DNA of 64,000 nucleotides. Source: Stenotrophomonas maltophilia (GTDB lineage: Bacteria; Pseudomonadota; Gammaproteobacteria; Xanthomonadales; Xanthomonadaceae). Location: the NCBI RefSeq assembly GCF_002799155.1, contig NZ_NERD01000002.1, forward strand, positions 4,016,501-4,080,500, given 5' to 3'. Position numbers and translations under genes: made by a program. Below are positions 42,740 to 53,507 of the stretch, in pieces; the stretch's first letter is position 1; every line of letters starts with the position of its first letter. The notes beneath the pieces were generated by a model, which saw only the letters and a list, made by a program, of their open reading frames with translations, was not told where the DNA came from and searched no databases.

Positions 42740-44041
42740 TCACGCAGCGCGTTCGCTGCGGCCGCCGTGGAACTGTTCTTCCTCGGTCGAGCCGGTCAGC
42801 GCGGTAGTCGACGATTGGCCCTGCTGGATCGCCTGGGTCACCGCATCGAAGTAGCCGGTGCCGACCTCGCGCTGGTGCTTGACCGCGGTGAAGCCGCGCT
42901 CGGCCGCTTCGAACTCGGCTTCCTGCAGTTCCACGAACGCGCTCATCTGCCGGCGTGCGTAGCCATGGGCCAGATTGAACATGCCGTAGTTCAAGGCGTG
43001 GAAACCGGCCAGAGTGATGAACTGGAACTTGTAGCCGTAGCTGCCCAGTTCGCGCTGGAACTTGGCAATGGTGGCGTCATCCAGGTTCTTCTTCCAGTTG
43101 AAGCTGGGCGAGCAGTTGTAGGCCAGCAGCTTGCCCGGGAACTTCGCATGGATCGCCTCGGCGAATTTCCGAGCGAATTCCAGGTCCGGCTTGCCGGTCT
43201 CGCACCACACCAGGTCGGCATAGGGCGCGTAGGCCAGGCCACGGCTGATCGCCTGGTCCAGGCCGTTGCGGGTCTTGTAGAAGCCCTCGACAGTGCGCTC
43301 GCCGGTGGTGAACGGCCGGTCGTTGCCGTCGATGTCGCTGGTCAGCAGATCCGCGGCTTCGGCATCGGTACGCGCCACCAGCAGGGTCGGCACGCCCAGC
43401 ACGTCGGCAGCCAGGCGCGCGGCATTGAGCTTCTCGATCGCCTCGCGGGTCGGCACCAGCACCTTGCCGCCCATATGACCGCACTTCTTCACCGAGGCCA
43501 GCTGGTCTTCGAAGTGCACGCCAGCGGCACCGGCCTCGATCATCGCCTTCATCAGTTCGAACGCGTTGAGCACGCCGCCGAAACCGGCTTCGGCATCGGC
43601 CACGATCGGCTGCAGGAAATCGATGTCGTCCTTGCCTTCGGCGTGATGCAGCTGGTCGGCGCGCAGCAACGTGTTGTTGATGCGCTTGACCACCGCCGGC
43701 ACCGAATCGGCCGGGTACAGCGACTGGTCCGGGTACATCTGGCCGGCCAGGTTGGCGTCGGCGGCCACCTGCCAACCGGACAGGTAGATCGCCTTCAGGC
43801 CAGCCTTCACCTGCTGCATGGCCTGGTTGCCGGTCAGTGCACCGAGCGCGTTGACGAACTCGCGCTCATGCAGCGACGCCCACAGCTTCTCCGCACCCAG
43901 GCGGGCCAGCGAATGCTCGATGTGGACGGTGCCGCGCAGGCGCACCACGTCGGCGGCGCTGTAGTTGCGCTGGATGCCTTCCCAACGCGGGTTGGTATCC
44001 CAGTCGTGCTGGATCTGTTCGGCAGTGGGCAGCTTGCTCAT
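42740..44041 (-). CDS. aceA: Isocitrate lyase
   Basis: A 433-residue enzyme splitting isocitrate into succinate and glyoxylate, first step of the glyoxylate shunt. The catalytic Cys is in [11 protein letters not shown] (near 192), with V-A-R-T-D-A-E-A and [11 protein letters not shown] around the active site. It lies 64 bp downstream of aceB on the same strand, so aceB-aceA is an operon. The shunt is needed when acetyl-CoA from fatty acids, acetate or the branched-chain routes in this window is the carbon source. Confidence 0.96.
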   Translation of the reverse strand: MSKLPTAEQIQHDWDTNPRWEGIQRNYSAADVVRLRGTVHIEHSLARLGAEKLWASLHEREFVNALGALTGNQAMQQVKAGLKAIYLSGWQVAADANLAGQMYPDQSLYPADSVPAVVKRINNTLLRADQLHHAEGKDDIDFLQPIVADAEAGFGGVLNAFELMKAMIEAGAAGVHFEDQLASVKKCGHMGGKVLVPTREAIEKLNAARLAADVLGVPTLLVARTDAEAADLLTSDIDGNDRPFTTGERTVEGFYKTRNGLDQAISRGLAYAPYADLVWCETGKPDLEFARKFAEAIHAKFPGKLLAYNCSPSFNWKKNLDDATIAKFQRELGSYGYKFQFITLAGFHALNYGMFNLAHGYARRQMSAFVELQEAEFEAAERGFTAVKHQREVGTGYFDAVTQAIQQGQSSTTALTGSTEEEQFHGGRSERAA

Positions 44042-44105
44042 GTCTTTCTCCAGTTCGGTTCGTGCGTGCAGCGGGGAGGGAAACGGCAGGAAACGCGGGC
44101 GGCGA

Positions 44106-45728
<1,623 letters not shown>

Positions 45729-45786
45729 GATGGCAACTCCAGCGGTGGGGGAACGTCTCCACGGTGCCGCCGGGGCCGAGTATTTG

Positions 45787-45802
45787 GCAAAACAGTTTTT
45801 GC
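45787..45802. promoter_or_regulatory. Inverted repeat GCAAAA-N4-TTTTGC between aceB and LysR gene
   Basis: A perfect 6-bp inverted repeat in the 111-bp divergent gap, 59 bp upstream of aceB and 38 bp upstream of the LysR start. It fits a LysR-type recognition site; the rest of the gap is AT-rich (ACATAAATTGTGCTAAT) and probably holds the promoters. Confidence 0.5.
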
Positions 45803-45839
45803 AATGTTCTACATAAATTGTGCTAATACTTGTGACGCG

Positions 45840-46808
45840 ATGACCACACGCCCCCCTCCAAGCCCCCGTTTTTCCTACAAATCCGACCGGCTGAAGCCAC
45901 TGCGCGCGTTCTGCCAGACGGTGCGCCTTGGCTCGGTCTCACGGGCGGCTGAGGCACTTTTCGTCAGCCAGCCGGCGATCAGCCTGCAGTTGCAGGCGCT
46001 GGAGCGGGAGCTGGGGGTGCCGTTGTTCGAGCGCAGCGGGCGCCGCCTGGTGCCCAGCCGCGAGGGCCAGCTGCTGTACGAAATGGCACAGCCGCTGGTG
46101 GAGAACCTGGACGGGCTGGAGGCACGATTCCGCGACAAGGTGCGCGGCCTGGACGCGGGCGAGCTGAACATCGCCGCCAACAGTTCGACCATCCTGTACC
46201 TGCTGCCGAAGATCGTCGAACGCTTCCGCCAGCACCACCCGGACGTGCGCCTGACCCTGCACAACGCGATCAGCGCCGATGGCACCGACCTGCTGCGCGA
46301 GGACGCCGCCGACCTGGCAATCGGTTCGATGACCGATGTGCCAGCCGACCTCAGCTACGCCCCGGCCTACCGCTTCGAGCAGGTGCTGATCGCGCCGCAC
46401 GACCATCCGCTGTCCAGCGGCGGCGAGCTGGAGCTGGCCGACATCGCGCGCTATCCGCTGGTGCTGCCACCGAAGCGGCAGATCACCTACCGCCTGGTCG
46501 ACCAGGTGTTCCAGCGCCACCGCATCGCCTACACCGTGGCCCTGGAAGTGGGTGGCTGGGAGGTGATTAAGCAGTACGTGGCGATGGGCATGGGCATTTC
46601 CATCGTGCCGGCGCTGTGCCTGAACGAGGCCGATCGCGAGCGGTTGGCGGCGCGGTCGATGAAGCGCTGGTTCCCCGAACGCAGTTACGGGGTGATCGTG
46701 CGGCGTGGCAAGGCGTTGTCGGCGCAGGCGCGGGCGTTCATCGAGCTGATCCAGCCGGAGTTGTTCAGTCCGCGCGATTACGATCAGAGCGGGCATTCCG
46801 AGCGATGA
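45840..46808 (+). CDS. LysR-family regulator, probably of the glyoxylate shunt
   Basis: A 322-residue LTTR with HTH at about 15-75 (V-S-R-A-A-E-A-L-F-V-S-Q-P-A-I-S-L-Q-L-Q-A-L-E) and a CysB/Cbl-like effector domain (A-N-S-S-T-I-L-Y-L-L-P, G-M-G-I-S-I-V-P-A-L). It is divergent from aceBA, the classic arrangement for an LTTR and its target, with a palindrome between. Effector unknown. The ATG at 45840 begins a 20-residue basic tail before the HTH. Confidence 0.87.
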   Translation: MTTRPPPSPRFSYKSDRLKPLRAFCQTVRLGSVSRAAEALFVSQPAISLQLQALERELGVPLFERSGRRLVPSREGQLLYEMAQPLVENLDGLEARFRDKVRGLDAGELNIAANSSTILYLLPKIVERFRQHHPDVRLTLHNAISADGTDLLREDAADLAIGSMTDVPADLSYAPAYRFEQVLIAPHDHPLSSGGELELADIARYPLVLPPKRQITYRLVDQVFQRHRIAYTVALEVGGWEVIKQYVAMGMGISIVPALCLNEADRERLAARSMKRWFPERSYGVIVRRGKALSAQARAFIELIQPELFSPRDYDQSGHSER

Positions 46809-47038
46809 GCTGTGCCGGCAGGGCTGCGCCCTGCACCTGCCGAAGCCGAAGCAACGGCAACGGCGACAGCGGGCTTTCCGTGGGATGGCGGGGTGGGTCC
46901 GGCTACGGGGGACGCCGTGAATCCGTCCATGGAGGCTCGGTCGCGCCATCCATGGCGCTCACGCCCCCGCAACCGGACCCACCCCGCCTTCGACAGTTGG
47001 CCGCAATCTGCCGGTGGGTGCCGACCGTTGGTCGGCAC
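46809..47038. repeat. Composite intergenic repeat element, copy 2
   Basis: Same order of parts as at 7911: GGCAGGGCTGCGCC hairpin (46817), GAAGCAACGGCAACGG short repeats, a GGGGACGCCGTGAA block (about 46908), a CGCGCCATCCATGGCGC palindrome, CCGCCTTCGACAG, and a GTGCCGACC-GTT-GGTCGGCAC hairpin (47018-47038). A GGGGTC hairpin follows directly. The 300-bp gap has no believable gene. Confidence 0.75.
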
Positions 47039-47077
47039 GGGGTCGGATCCCGTTGCTACGCAACGGGCTCTGACCCC
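47039..47077. repeat. GGGGTC-bounded hairpin, copy 6
   Basis: GGGGTCGGATCCCGTTGC against GCAACGGGCTCTGACCCC with a TAC loop. It abuts the composite element and lies 31 bp upstream of the LysR gene. Confidence 0.85.
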
Positions 47078-47108
47078 ATCTCCGGCTGACGATGAATAAA
47101 CTGGCGCC

Positions 47109-48017
47109 ATGTCCATCGAACTCCGCCACCTGCGCTATTTCCTCGCCGTTGCCGATACGCTGCACTTCGGCCAGGCGGCGGAGCGGCTGGGCATGTCGCA
47201 GCCCCCACTCAGCCAGCAGATCCGCCAGCTGGAAGACCTGATCGGGGCGCGCCTGTTCGTGCGCAGCCATCGTCGCGTGCAGCTGACGCCTGCCGGCGAG
47301 CTGCTGCAGGAACGTGCACGGGCCATCGTGCAGCAGGTGGAAACGGCGGTGGACGAGGTGCAGCGCGCGCAGCGCGGTGAGCAGGGTGAGCTGCGTATCG
47401 GCCTGACCCGGGCCACGCCGCTGTCACCGCAGATTCCGCGTTCGATCCTGCGCTACCGCCAGCAGTACCCGCAGGTGCGGCTGCAGCTGAGCGAGATGAA
47501 CACCCTGCAGCAGATCGATGCGCTGCTCGATGGCAGTCTGGACGTGGGCATCATCCGCAAGCGCGCATTGCCGCCGGAGCTGGTGGCGCACAGCCTGTTC
47601 GTCGACCCGCTGGCACTGATCGTGCATGCCGACCACCCTGCCCTGCGCAGACTAACGGCGCAGGACACACTGTCGCTGCGCGACTTCGCGCAGGAACCGT
47701 TCGTGGCATTCCGGCGCAGCGCCGGTGCGGGCATCCATGACCACATGATCGCGTTGTGCGCGGCGGCGGGCTTCACTCCGCGCATCGTGCAGGAGGCCGG
47801 TGAAGCCTCGACCCTGATCAGCCTGGCCGCCGCCGGGCTCGGTGCAGCGATCCTGCCGTCCTCGTGCGACCACATCCGCGTGGAAGGCGCACGCTTCGTG
47901 GCCCTCGCCGATGCCGGCGCACATTCGGAAGTACAGCTGGCGTGGCACCGCGAGGGCGTCACGCCGCTGATCCGCAACTTCGCCGGGCTGCTGCGCGAAG
48001 CGTTCGCCGAAGGGTAA
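47109..48017 (+). CDS. LysR-family transcriptional regulator
   Basis: A 302-residue LTTR of the CatR/BenM-like shape: R-H-L-R-Y-F-L-A-V-A, HTH F-G-Q-A-A-E-R-L-G-M-S-Q-P-P-L-S-Q-Q-I-R-Q-L-E, then an effector domain with G-L-T-R-A-T and G-L-G-A-A-I-L-P. The gene is convergent with the MFS transporter at 48074, so control of that transporter is possible but not shown. Confidence 0.87.
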   Translation: MSIELRHLRYFLAVADTLHFGQAAERLGMSQPPLSQQIRQLEDLIGARLFVRSHRRVQLTPAGELLQERARAIVQQVETAVDEVQRAQRGEQGELRIGLTRATPLSPQIPRSILRYRQQYPQVRLQLSEMNTLQQIDALLDGSLDVGIIRKRALPPELVAHSLFVDPLALIVHADHPALRRLTAQDTLSLRDFAQEPFVAFRRSAGAGIHDHMIALCAAAGFTPRIVQEAGEASTLISLAAAGLGAAILPSSCDHIRVEGARFVALADAGAHSEVQLAWHREGVTPLIRNFAGLLREAFAEG

Positions 48018-48073
48018 GCCTGCAATCCACCCGGTAGTACCGTCCGCTGGCCGGCACTACCGTACGCGTTGGA

Positions 48074-49330
48074 TCACGCCGTTACCGGCTGCGGGGCGCG
48101 CTGCTGCAGCGCCCAGACGATGCCACCGCCGATCAGCGTCAACACGGCGGCGAACAGGCACACGCCCAGCCAGTCCCACGCGGCATAGGCCAGGCCACCG
48201 ACACCACCGAGCACACTTGAACCCAGGTAGTAGGCGAACAGGTATAGCGCCGAGGCTTCGGCACGCATCGTGCCGGCGCGGCTGCCAACCCAGCTGCTGG
48301 CCACCGAATGGCCGCCGAAGAAGCCGAACGTGACCAGCGCGATACCCAGCGCCATCGTGCCCAGCCACGGCAGCGCCAACAGCGCGATGCCGGCGCCGAT
48401 CAACGCAAACGAGATCGACAGGATGCGGCCGCGGCCGTATCGCGTCGCCTGCTGCCCCATCCACGCCGAGCTGAAGGTGCCGACCAGGTACACGCTGAAG
48501 ATCAGGCCGACCACGGTCTGGCTGAGGTGGTAGGGCGGGGCCAGCAGGTGGTAGCCCAGGTAGTTGTAGAGGGTGACGAACACGCCCATCAGCACGAACG
48601 AGGTGGCGAACAGCCACGGCAGGCCCGGGTCGGCAAACAGCGTGCGCCAGCGCGATGGCAACTGGCGCAGGCCCCCGCGACGCGCCTGGAAATGACGCGA
48701 CGGCGGCAGTTGCAGCCACAACAGCACGGTACTGGCGATGGCAATGATCGAGACCACGCCGATGCCCCAACGCCAGCCCCAATGGTCGGCGATGATGCCG
48801 GCCAGCAGGCGCCCGCTCATGCCCCCGATGGCGTTGCCGCCAATGTACAGGCCCATCGCCAGGCCCAGCGCGCGGCTGTCCATTTCCTCGACCAGGTAGG
48901 TCATCGCCACTGCCGGCACGCCGCTCAACGCCAGGCCGAGCAGGGTGCGCAGCACCAGCAGTGTGGTCCAGTCATCCACCAGCGCCGTGCTCAGCGACAG
49001 CATGGCCGAGGCCAGCAGCGCAGCGATCATCAACGGACGGCGGCCGACCGCATCGGACAGCAGGCCGGCCAGCAGCATTGCCACCGCCAGTGTGCCGGTG
49101 GTCAGCGACAACGACATCGCGCTGCCGGCAGCAGAAACGCCGAAGTGACGGCTGAACTCGGGCAGCAGCGGCTGCACGGTGTACAGCAGGCCAAAGGTGG
49201 AAAAGCCGGCCAGGAACAACGCCAGCGCGGTGCGGCGGAAGGCAGGCGTGCCCTGCTGGATGCGGGTCTCGGTGCTGGAATCGACAGTGTGGGGGCGGCG
49301 TTCGACGGCCGCCGCAGTTTCGCCAGTCAT
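48074..49330 (-). CDS. MFS transporter
   Basis: A 418-residue inner-membrane protein with twelve predicted hydrophobic helices, the G-x-L-S-D-A-V-G-R-R-P motif A between helices 2 and 3, and a second copy Y-G-R-G-R-I in the C half. It belongs with the YnfM/AraJ-type drug and sugar exporters. It begins with a charged 30-residue cytoplasmic tail. Substrate unknown. Confidence 0.88.
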   Translation of the reverse strand: MTGETAAAVERRPHTVDSSTETRIQQGTPAFRRTALALFLAGFSTFGLLYTVQPLLPEFSRHFGVSAAGSAMSLSLTTGTLAVAMLLAGLLSDAVGRRPLMIAALLASAMLSLSTALVDDWTTLLVLRTLLGLALSGVPAVAMTYLVEEMDSRALGLAMGLYIGGNAIGGMSGRLLAGIIADHWGWRWGIGVVSIIAIASTVLLWLQLPPSRHFQARRGGLRQLPSRWRTLFADPGLPWLFATSFVLMGVFVTLYNYLGYHLLAPPYHLSQTVVGLIFSVYLVGTFSSAWMGQQATRYGRGRILSISFALIGAGIALLALPWLGTMALGIALVTFGFFGGHSVASSWVGSRAGTMRAEASALYLFAYYLGSSVLGGVGGLAYAAWDWLGVCLFAAVLTLIGGGIVWALQQRAPQPVTA

Positions 49331-49453
49331 GGGATCGAGGGGCCGGTGGGGCGGCCGGGCGTGGGAGGGAACGGGCCTCAGACTAGGCCCGTCGATCCAG
49401 TCGATCCATAACCTGATAGGTCAGGATTGATACACAAGAAGTATCAATTCAGC

Positions 49454-50080
49454 TTACAGGCGCTGCCACTCGAAACCGTCGCCACGGCGGTAATAGACCG
49501 CCACCGCGCGGCCGTAGATCTTGTCGGCATCCACGAAACCGAAGAAGCGGCCATCGAAGCTGTTGCCGCGGTGGTCACCCAGCACCAGCACCTTGCCGGC
49601 CGGCACCACCAGATCGGCGATGTCCGGACCGCCGCCCACGTCCAGGTCAAGGCGGGCACGGCGCTCACCGAAGGCTTCCACGTCCTGCAGGCCGGCGATC
49701 TGCAGCGGCTGGCCGTTGATGCTCAGATGGCCCTCGCGCATCTGCACTTGGTCACCCGCCACCGCAGCCACCCGCTTGATCAGGCGGGTGCCGTCGGCCG
49801 GCGAATCGAATACCGCCACTTCGCCACGCTGCGGCGTGCCGGTGGACACCAGTTCCTTGCCGGTGAACGGCAGGCGCAGGCCGTAGGCACGCATGTCCAC
49901 CACCACCCGGTCGCCGGGCTGCAGGGTCGGCTGCATGGAGCCACTCGGCACCACGTAGTGGTTGGCGAGGGTATCGCGGGCGGCGGCAAGCAGGCCGAGC
50001 ATCACCAGCAGCGGCAATGCTTCCTTCTTCAGCCAGACCAGCGCGCGTTCGGAAAAGGGAGGACGAGCAACAGCTTCCAT
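49454..50080 (-). CDS. lepB: Signal peptidase I
   Basis: A 208-residue membrane protease that removes Sec/Tat signal peptides. One N-terminal transmembrane helix, then the Ser-Lys dyad: Ser in V-P-S-G-S-M-Q-P-T-L (near 46) and Lys in T-R-L-I-K-R-V-A-A-V (near 98); box E G-D-H-R-G-N-S-F-D is present. The two-helix form of E. coli LepB is longer (324 residues); this is a short version, perhaps a second copy. ATG 50078-50080 used; the frame continues upstream over the intergenic region. Confidence 0.9.
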   Translation of the reverse strand: MEAVARPPFSERALVWLKKEALPLLVMLGLLAAARDTLANHYVVPSGSMQPTLQPGDRVVVDMRAYGLRLPFTGKELVSTGTPQRGEVAVFDSPADGTRLIKRVAAVAGDQVQMREGHLSINGQPLQIAGLQDVEAFGERRARLDLDVGGGPDIADLVVPAGKVLVLGDHRGNSFDGRFFGFVDADKIYGRAVAVYYRRGDGFEWQRL

Positions 50081-50311
50081 GACAAGGCTCCGGACAGGTG
50101 GTAGCGCCATCAGACCATACACAGGCAGCGGAGGTTCCCGCAACGCACCTGCAGCCCATGCTCGGCTGCTTTCGGTCGCGCTACAGGAGCAGGCATATCG
50201 AAGCATTACGCAGCTTTTACGCCCGCCGTGGGGGCCGGGCATCGCACCTTTACGGCCCCCGCGCGCATCGTGTGCCCACCGCGCCACACGGCGCATTCCG
50301 CAAGGTGTTGT
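50081..50311. other. Intergenic region between lepB and the AroQ-like pair
   Basis: Both neighbours start here, so it must hold two promoters. I see no clear palindrome or REP unit; the GCCGTGG/ACGGCCCCC stretches are GC-rich and the only AT-rich patch is around 50195-50220 (ATATCGAAGCATTACGCAGC). Confidence 0.4.
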
Positions 50312-50713
50312 ATGACCCTCCTGGTGATCCGCCACGCGTCGGCGTCGGCGCCGCGCCCGCAGCTGCCGGCGCAGCTGAGCGGCCATCGCGTGCTGTGCAG
50401 CGACTGCGCCAGCCTGTCCGAGGTACACCAGTGCCTGTGCCAGCCGCAGGCGCGCTCGGCCGACTGGATACTGCTGGATGTCGGCGCCGCCGACGAGGCG
50501 CAATGGCAGGCCGAAGGTGGCGCGCTGCAGGCGGCGCTGGAACGGCTGCCGGCGCAGTACATCGAGCTGCAGGCCCCCGCCGAGCCCGGCCTGGAAGCAC
50601 GCCTGCGCCTGCAGCATGGCCCCGCCGCGGTGGTGGTCGACCAGCGCAGCCAGCAGGCCGGGTACCCGCTGTCGCTGGCCATCGTCGGCCGCCGCCTGGC
50701 GCAGGAGGGCTGA
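50312..50713 (+). CDS. Degenerate type II dehydroquinase-like protein, first of a pair
   Basis: A 133-residue protein with no assigned name. Its C-terminal half (Y-I-E-L-Q-A-P, then a gap, then Q-A-G-Y-P-L-S-L-A-I-V-G-R-R-L) tracks the P-x-I-E-V-H ... G-Y-x-L-A-L segment of AroQ, and the N terminus begins with a beta-strand L-L-V-I-R-H like AroQ's L-x-x-N-G-P-N. The catalytic Tyr, Asn and His of the active enzyme are not present, so enzymatic function is unlikely. The stop is 3 bp before the next gene, which has the same fold pattern more clearly. Confidence 0.55.
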   Translation: MTLLVIRHASASAPRPQLPAQLSGHRVLCSDCASLSEVHQCLCQPQARSADWILLDVGAADEAQWQAEGGALQAALERLPAQYIELQAPAEPGLEARLRLQHGPAAVVVDQRSQQAGYPLSLAIVGRRLAQEG

Positions 50714-50716
50714 GCC

Positions 50717-51163
50717 ATGTCGATCTTCATCATCCGTGGCCCGGAAGCGGCCGGTGCGCTGATCCGCACGGCAATGCCGCTGCCGGCACCGGTACTGAAG
50801 TCACTGGTGCATCGGGCGATCGACGCCGGCACCAGCGTGGCGATCCGTGCCTGCGGTTCGGAACAGGAACTGCTGGATGCCCTGCGCGTGGCCGACCACA
50901 GCCGTGGCGAGGTGACCCTGCTTGACCCGGGTGCGTGTGCCAACAGCCTGCGCCTGCAGCGCCTGCTGCCGTACCTGCACAACGCTTACGTGGAAGTGCA
51001 TGACGACGGCGCGGTGGCCGAGCCGTGCCTGCCGGCCGGTGTCGGCCAGCGGCTGGGCATCGCCGCCGGGTATGGCGCGCAGAGCTATGTGCTGGCGCTG
51101 GATATCGCGCTGGATCACCTGGGCCTGGCCGAGCAGGCGAACCGCGTGCACGTGGGCACGTAA
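50717..51163 (+). CDS. Degenerate type II 3-dehydroquinate dehydratase-like protein, second of a pair
   Basis: A 148-residue protein of AroQ length. C-G-S-E-Q-E-L-L-D-A-L, L-D-P-G-A-C-A-N-S-L, Y-V-E-V-H-D-D and G-I-A-A-G-Y-G-A-Q-S-Y-V-L-A-L line up with the matching AroQ blocks (S-E-x-x-L-I-D, N-P-G-A-x-x-H-T-S, P-x-I-E-V-H-x-S-N, G-x-G-x-x-G-Y-x-L-A-L). But the N-terminal G-P-N-L-N-L-L-G-x-R-x-x-x-x-Y-G loop is G-P-E-A-A-G-A-L-I-R-T: catalytic Tyr lost, and the N-P-G Asn is Asp. A pseudo-enzyme is likely. Follows gene one by 3 bp and is followed by a GTAG element and a terminator. Confidence 0.65.
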   Translation: MSIFIIRGPEAAGALIRTAMPLPAPVLKSLVHRAIDAGTSVAIRACGSEQELLDALRVADHSRGEVTLLDPGACANSLRLQRLLPYLHNAYVEVHDDGAVAEPCLPAGVGQRLGIAAGYGAQSYVLALDIALDHLGLAEQANRVHVGT

Positions 51164-51170
51164 CGCTTTT

Positions 51171-51197
51171 GCAGCGTCGAGCCATGTTCGACGCTAC
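51171..51197. repeat. GTAG REP element after the AroQ-like pair
   Basis: GCAGCGTCGAGCC-ATG-TTCGACGCTAC: on the minus strand it reads GTAGCGTCGAA, the GTAG start of a SMAG unit, with arms GTAGCGTCGA/TCGACGCTGC. Confidence 0.75.
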
Positions 51198-51203
51198 ACA
51201 ACG

Positions 51204-51232
51204 AAAAACGGCGGGGTTGCCCCCGCCGTTTT
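51204..51232. terminator. Bidirectional intrinsic terminator
   Basis: AAAACGGCGGGG-TTGCC-CCCGCCGTTTT: a strong stem flanked by A-run and T-run between the convergent AroQ-like pair and the M3 peptidase gene. Confidence 0.9.
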
Positions 51233-51239
51233 CGCTTTC

Positions 51240-53396
51240 TTACTTCAGCCCGCGGAACTTCAGCAGCGGTTCCACCGACGGGTCCTTGCCGCGGAAATCG
51301 CGGTACAGGGTCGACAGCTCCACGCTGTTGCCGCGCGAGAGGATCTTGTCGCGGAACTCCTGGCCGTTGGCCGCAGTCAGGCCACCATGTTCGGTGAACC
51401 ACTGGTAGGCGTCATGGTCGAGCACTTCGGCCCAGAAGTAGGCGTAGTAACCCGCCGAGTAACCGCCCCCCCAGATGTGGTCGAAGTAGGTGGTGCGGTA
51501 ACGCGGCGGCACCTGCGGCAGGTCGACCTTGAACTTCTTCAGCGCGCTGGCTTCAAAGGCGCCGACATCCTGCAGCGGCGCATCAGCCTTCTGCGTGTGC
51601 CAGGCCAGGTCCAGCAGTGCGGCCGACAGGTACTCGGTGGTCGCATAGCCCTGGTTGAAGCTGCGTGCCTTGAGGATCTTGTCGACCAGCTCCTGCGGCA
51701 TCGCCTCGCCGGTCTTGTAGTGCTTGGCGTAGTTGGCGAACACCTTCGGATCCAGCGCCCAGTGCTCGTTGAACTGCGACGGGAACTCGACGAAGTCGCG
51801 CGAGGTGGCGGTGCCGGCGATCGACGGGTACTTCACGTTCGAGAACATGCCGTGCAGCGCATGGCCGAACTCATGGAACATGGTGGTGACGTCGTCGAAG
51901 CTGATCAGCGCAGGCTGGCCGGCGGCCGGCTTGGTGAAGTTGCAGACGTTGTAGACCACCGGCTTGGCACCGGTCAGGCCATCCTGTTCGACGAACACGT
52001 CCATCCAGGCGCCACCGGACTTGCTGTCACGCTTGAAGTAGTCGGTGTAGAACAGGGCCAGCGAAGTGCCGTCCTTGTCGAATACTTCGTACACCTTCAT
52101 GTCCGGGTTGTAGGTCGGAATGTCGGTGCGCGGCTTGAAGGTGATGCCGTACAGCTGGGTGGCGGCGTAGAAGACGCCGTTCTGCAGCACGTTGTCCAGT
52201 TCGAAGTACGGCTTGATCTGCGACTCGTCCAGATCGTACTTGGCCTTGCGCACCTGCTCGGCGTAGAAGTCCCAGTCGGAGGCAGCAACCTGGAACCCAC
52301 CCTTCTGCGCGTCGATGACCTTCTGGATCTCGCCGGCTTCGGCGCGGGCCTTGGCGGTGGCGGCCGGCACGGTATCGGTCAGCAGCTTGAGCGCGGCGGC
52401 CGGGGTCTTGGCCATCTGGTCGCCCAGCTGGTAGTCGGCGAAGGTGTCGAAGCCGAGCAGCTTGGCCTTCTGCGCACGCAGCTGGGCCAGGCGCTGCACG
52501 GTCTGCCGGGTGTCATTGGCATCACCACGCTCGGCGCGGGTTTCCGAGGCCTTCAGCACGGCGGCACGCTGGTCGCGGTCGCTCAGTGAGCTGAGCACCG
52601 GCTGCTGGGTGGTGTTCTGCAGCGGCAGCAGGAACTTGCCATCCAGCTTGCGGTCCTTGGCGGCGGCCGCCGCGTTGTTGATCGCATCCTCATCCAGGCC
52701 GGCCAGCTTGGCCTTGTCGTCGACGACGACGGCAGCAGCAGCGGTGGCGGCCACCAGGCGGGTGTGGAACTGGGTGGAGAGCGTGGTCTCTTCCACGTTG
52801 AGCTTGCGCAGGGTCGCCTTGTCGGCGTCGGACAGCTGCGCGCCGGCGCGCACCAGGCCGTCGTAGTAGTGCTCGACCAGGCGCTTCTGCACCGGATCCA
52901 GCTCCAGCGCGTCACGCTGGTCGTACAGCGACTTCACGCGCGCGAACAACTTCGGGTCGAGGTTGATCTCGTCCTGGTGCGCGGCCAGTTTCGGCGCCAC
53001 CTCTTCCTGGATCTTCTGGCGCGCATCGTTGGTATCGGCCTGGACCAGGCCGAAGAAGATGCGCGACACGCGGTTCAGCGTCTCGCCGCTGCGCTCCATC
53101 GCCACGATGGTGTTGTCGAAGGTGGCCGGCTCGCTGCTGTCGGCGATCTTGCGCACGTCGGCCAGGTGCTGGCGCATGCCTTCTTCGAACGCCGGCAGGT
53201 AGTCGCTGTCCTTGATCTTGTCGAACTGCGGTGCCTGGAACGGCAGCGTGCTCGCACTCAGCAGCGGATTGGTGGAGGCTTCAGCCGGCTGCTGGGCCGG
53301 GGCTTTCTGGGCATCGGACACGGGGGTGGACTCCTTGCCGGAACAGGCCGCCAGCGCCAGGCTGATGGCGGCGGCCAGGACTACGGTACGCGACAT
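51240..53396 (-). CDS. dcp: Peptidyl-dipeptidase Dcp-like M3 metallopeptidase lipoprotein
   Basis: A 718-residue M3 peptidase. Zinc motif H-E-F-G-H in T-T-M-F-H-E-F-G-H-A-L-H-G (near 500) and the third ligand Glu about 27 residues on in F-V-E-F-P-S-Q-F-N-E-H-W; W-G-G-G-Y-S-A-G-Y-Y-A-Y closes the family pattern. The N terminus is a lipoprotein signal with lipobox L-A-A-C (Cys 18), so it is anchored in the periplasm or outer membrane. It trims dipeptides from peptide C termini. ATG 53394-53396 lies 9 bp after AAGGAGTG. Confidence 0.93.
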   Translation of the reverse strand: MSRTVVLAAAISLALAACSGKESTPVSDAQKAPAQQPAEASTNPLLSASTLPFQAPQFDKIKDSDYLPAFEEGMRQHLADVRKIADSSEPATFDNTIVAMERSGETLNRVSRIFFGLVQADTNDARQKIQEEVAPKLAAHQDEINLDPKLFARVKSLYDQRDALELDPVQKRLVEHYYDGLVRAGAQLSDADKATLRKLNVEETTLSTQFHTRLVAATAAAAVVVDDKAKLAGLDEDAINNAAAAAKDRKLDGKFLLPLQNTTQQPVLSSLSDRDQRAAVLKASETRAERGDANDTRQTVQRLAQLRAQKAKLLGFDTFADYQLGDQMAKTPAAALKLLTDTVPAATAKARAEAGEIQKVIDAQKGGFQVAASDWDFYAEQVRKAKYDLDESQIKPYFELDNVLQNGVFYAATQLYGITFKPRTDIPTYNPDMKVYEVFDKDGTSLALFYTDYFKRDSKSGGAWMDVFVEQDGLTGAKPVVYNVCNFTKPAAGQPALISFDDVTTMFHEFGHALHGMFSNVKYPSIAGTATSRDFVEFPSQFNEHWALDPKVFANYAKHYKTGEAMPQELVDKILKARSFNQGYATTEYLSAALLDLAWHTQKADAPLQDVGAFEASALKKFKVDLPQVPPRYRTTYFDHIWGGGYSAGYYAYFWAEVLDHDAYQWFTEHGGLTAANGQEFRDKILSRGNSVELSTLYRDFRGKDPSVEPLLKFRGLK

Positions 53397-53507
53397 GTAA
53401 AACACTCCTTGGGCAGACGGTACGGGATACCAGCCCTCCACCCTACTCCTGTCGCGTTCGCCCGGCATGTGCCGGACGTGGCGTCTATGCGGCGGCCTGC
53501 GGCCCGC

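Noticed and set aside
46784..47116. Minus-strand open frames in the composite repeats (also 7695-8102 and 62048-62515)
   Set aside because: Their translations (with D-G-F-T-A-S-P and alternating Ala/Val/Ser) come from repeat DNA, recur at each copy and lack ribosome-binding sites.
50098..50311. Longer N terminus for the first AroQ-like gene
   Set aside because: The in-frame extension lies in the lepB promoter region and adds Arg-rich sequence with no similarity to the fold.
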